Below, piece after piece: positions 23,063 through 23,914 of a stretch of DNA of 23,914 nt; the stretch's first letter is position 1; each line of letters opens with the position of its first letter. Source of the stretch: Entrophospora sp. SA101 (taxonomy: Eukaryota; Glomeromycota; Glomeromycetes; Entrophosporales; Entrophosporaceae); the NCBI GenBank assembly GCA_958430865.1, contig CAUDNR010004491.1:1-23914 (forward strand), read 5' to 3'. Below the pieces are notes generated by a model. That model saw only the letters and a list, made by a program, of their open reading frames with translations, had not been told where the DNA came from and did not search any database. The translations under genes and the position numbers were made by a program.

Positions 23063-23341
23063 AATAGGTTAGATCACTCTTAATTCGCAACTCGTGGTAA
23101 ACGTGCTAGAATCCTGATCGATTTTTTAATTGTAAAAATTTAAAATGACAAAATGTCCCACTTTAATTGTAATTCCTTGTTTCAGTAGGTGTAATGAAGC
23201 CACATTCACATCATGGGCTGAATGCAAGAGAATGAAAAGTAGAGATGTGCAGATCAGTACTACACGTATAGTACTATACGTATAGTGCTAGAACAATACA
23301 GTCGGCGCTCGATATAAGAAAGAGTTGATTTTGACAAAAAC
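23063..23341. other. Spacer with tagged palindrome (element E)
   Basis: TAGAGATGTGC at 23240-23250 is followed by the perfect 18-bp palindrome ACGTATAGTACTATACGT at 23264-23281. No coding signal is seen. Confidence 0.5.
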
Positions 23342-23830
23342 TTCACTGTACAATGTGATTCATTATATAAAAAAGATCGGCAAAATTTTTACAAACAATC
23401 CCATGATACGACTTTATTTTTGCAAAATACAGTATTACTAAATTCAATTGCTTATTTAACTTGGAAGCAAAAAAGTAGAAATATAAAATAAGACAAATCG
23501 GAACAAACTTTAATTAACTGGCCAATGAATTGGATAATATTAAATTTTAATGGTGAAGAAAACACTAAAACATCATTTAATGCTAGTAATAAAAGATCTT
23601 TCAAAGTTAAAAAGTTAATAGAAGAATTACCAACTATTGAAAGCCTTAAATTACGAAGTCCAGATCTATACGATAATAATTGGAAATGTTGCTTTGCAAC
23701 AAAGAAATGAAGATTTTTTCACACATTTGGATATGTGAAAAACAAAAAGAAACAATTAACAATATACATTTCCTGAATATGAGCAAAAGTATAGGGACAC
23801 CTGCAGATCATTGCAAATGCAAATAATTGA
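23342..23830 (+). pseudogene. LINE-type retrotransposon ORF C-terminus, broken
   Basis: A frame from 23342 (FTVQCDSLYKKDRQNF) runs through LNSIAYLTWKQK to a TAA at 23489-23491. It resumes in the same frame with RSFKVKKLIEELPTIESLKL and SPDLYDNNWKCCF to a TGA at 23708-23710. The adjacent frame continues with NKEMKIFSHIWICEKQK and stops around 23827. WKCC plus HIWIC after a one-base frame change makes a C-x2-C...H-x3-C-type zinc knuckle, as at the C-terminus of non-LTR retrotransposon polyproteins. One stop and at least one frameshift make it a relic. The reverse-transcriptase domain is not in the window. Confidence 0.5.
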
Positions 23831-23914
23831 ATAAATTGACATGACAAGAACTAAAAATTTTACTATCCCAATCACACCTGCTAATTAGGTAAAAATTAAT
23901 CTTCATATCAAATA

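Overview
This is nuclear DNA from an intron-rich, AT-rich fungus. It most likely comes from an arbuscular mycorrhizal fungus (Glomeromycotina, Rhizophagus-like). The evidence is the short GT-AG introns of about 60 to 115 nt, a Crinkler-type kinase pseudogene, a long propeller/coiled-coil ion-channel protein, and many decayed hAT, PIF1-helicase and LINE fragments in AT-rich spacer. The species is an inference; no marker gene settles it.

Layout. 1-896: a direct second copy of the 3' part of an SNRNP25 gene plus its downstream DNA, nearly identical to 8192-9086 but frameshifted by one base in an A-run. 1427-3311 (-): Crinkler/kinase pseudogene with many frame changes. 3741-7848 (-): complete 17-exon PMR1/SPCA-type Golgi Ca2+/Mn2+ P-type ATPase (896 aa by my exon model). 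7849-7991: short divergent promoter. 7992-8676 (+): three-exon gene for the U11/U12 snRNP 25 kDa protein (183 aa), a minor-spliceosome component. 9087-13400: repeat-rich spacer with a protein relic, several inverted repeats, a foldback element whose inverted ends are arrays of a TTCGTCGA-core unit, a PIF1-helicase scrap and a MITE. 13586-17943 (+): six-exon gene for a 1320-aa TRP-like six-TM channel protein, whose coiled-coil tail appears recently cut off by a stop. 18180-23914: gene-poor spacer with decayed coding pieces (hAT N-terminus, LINE C-terminus, unknowns), a perfect 359-bp tandem duplication, and a family of short palindromic elements sharing a TAGAGATG(T/C)GC tag.

The most interesting signal sits just past the SNRNP25 stop codon. 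There are two copies of ATATCCTTT, the U12-type 5' splice-site sequence recognised by U11 snRNP, 18 nt apart, with a GTATCCTTTT about 80 nt further on. The layout resembles the USSE element (tandem U12-type 5' splice sites bound by U11) that autoregulates the U11-48K and U11/U12-65K genes in animals and plants. Here it would regulate U11-25K in a fungus. This is an inference from sequence and was not tested.

Exon models were assembled by hand from reading frames, GT-AG boundaries, phase closure and remembered family sequences; no alignment or transcript data were available.
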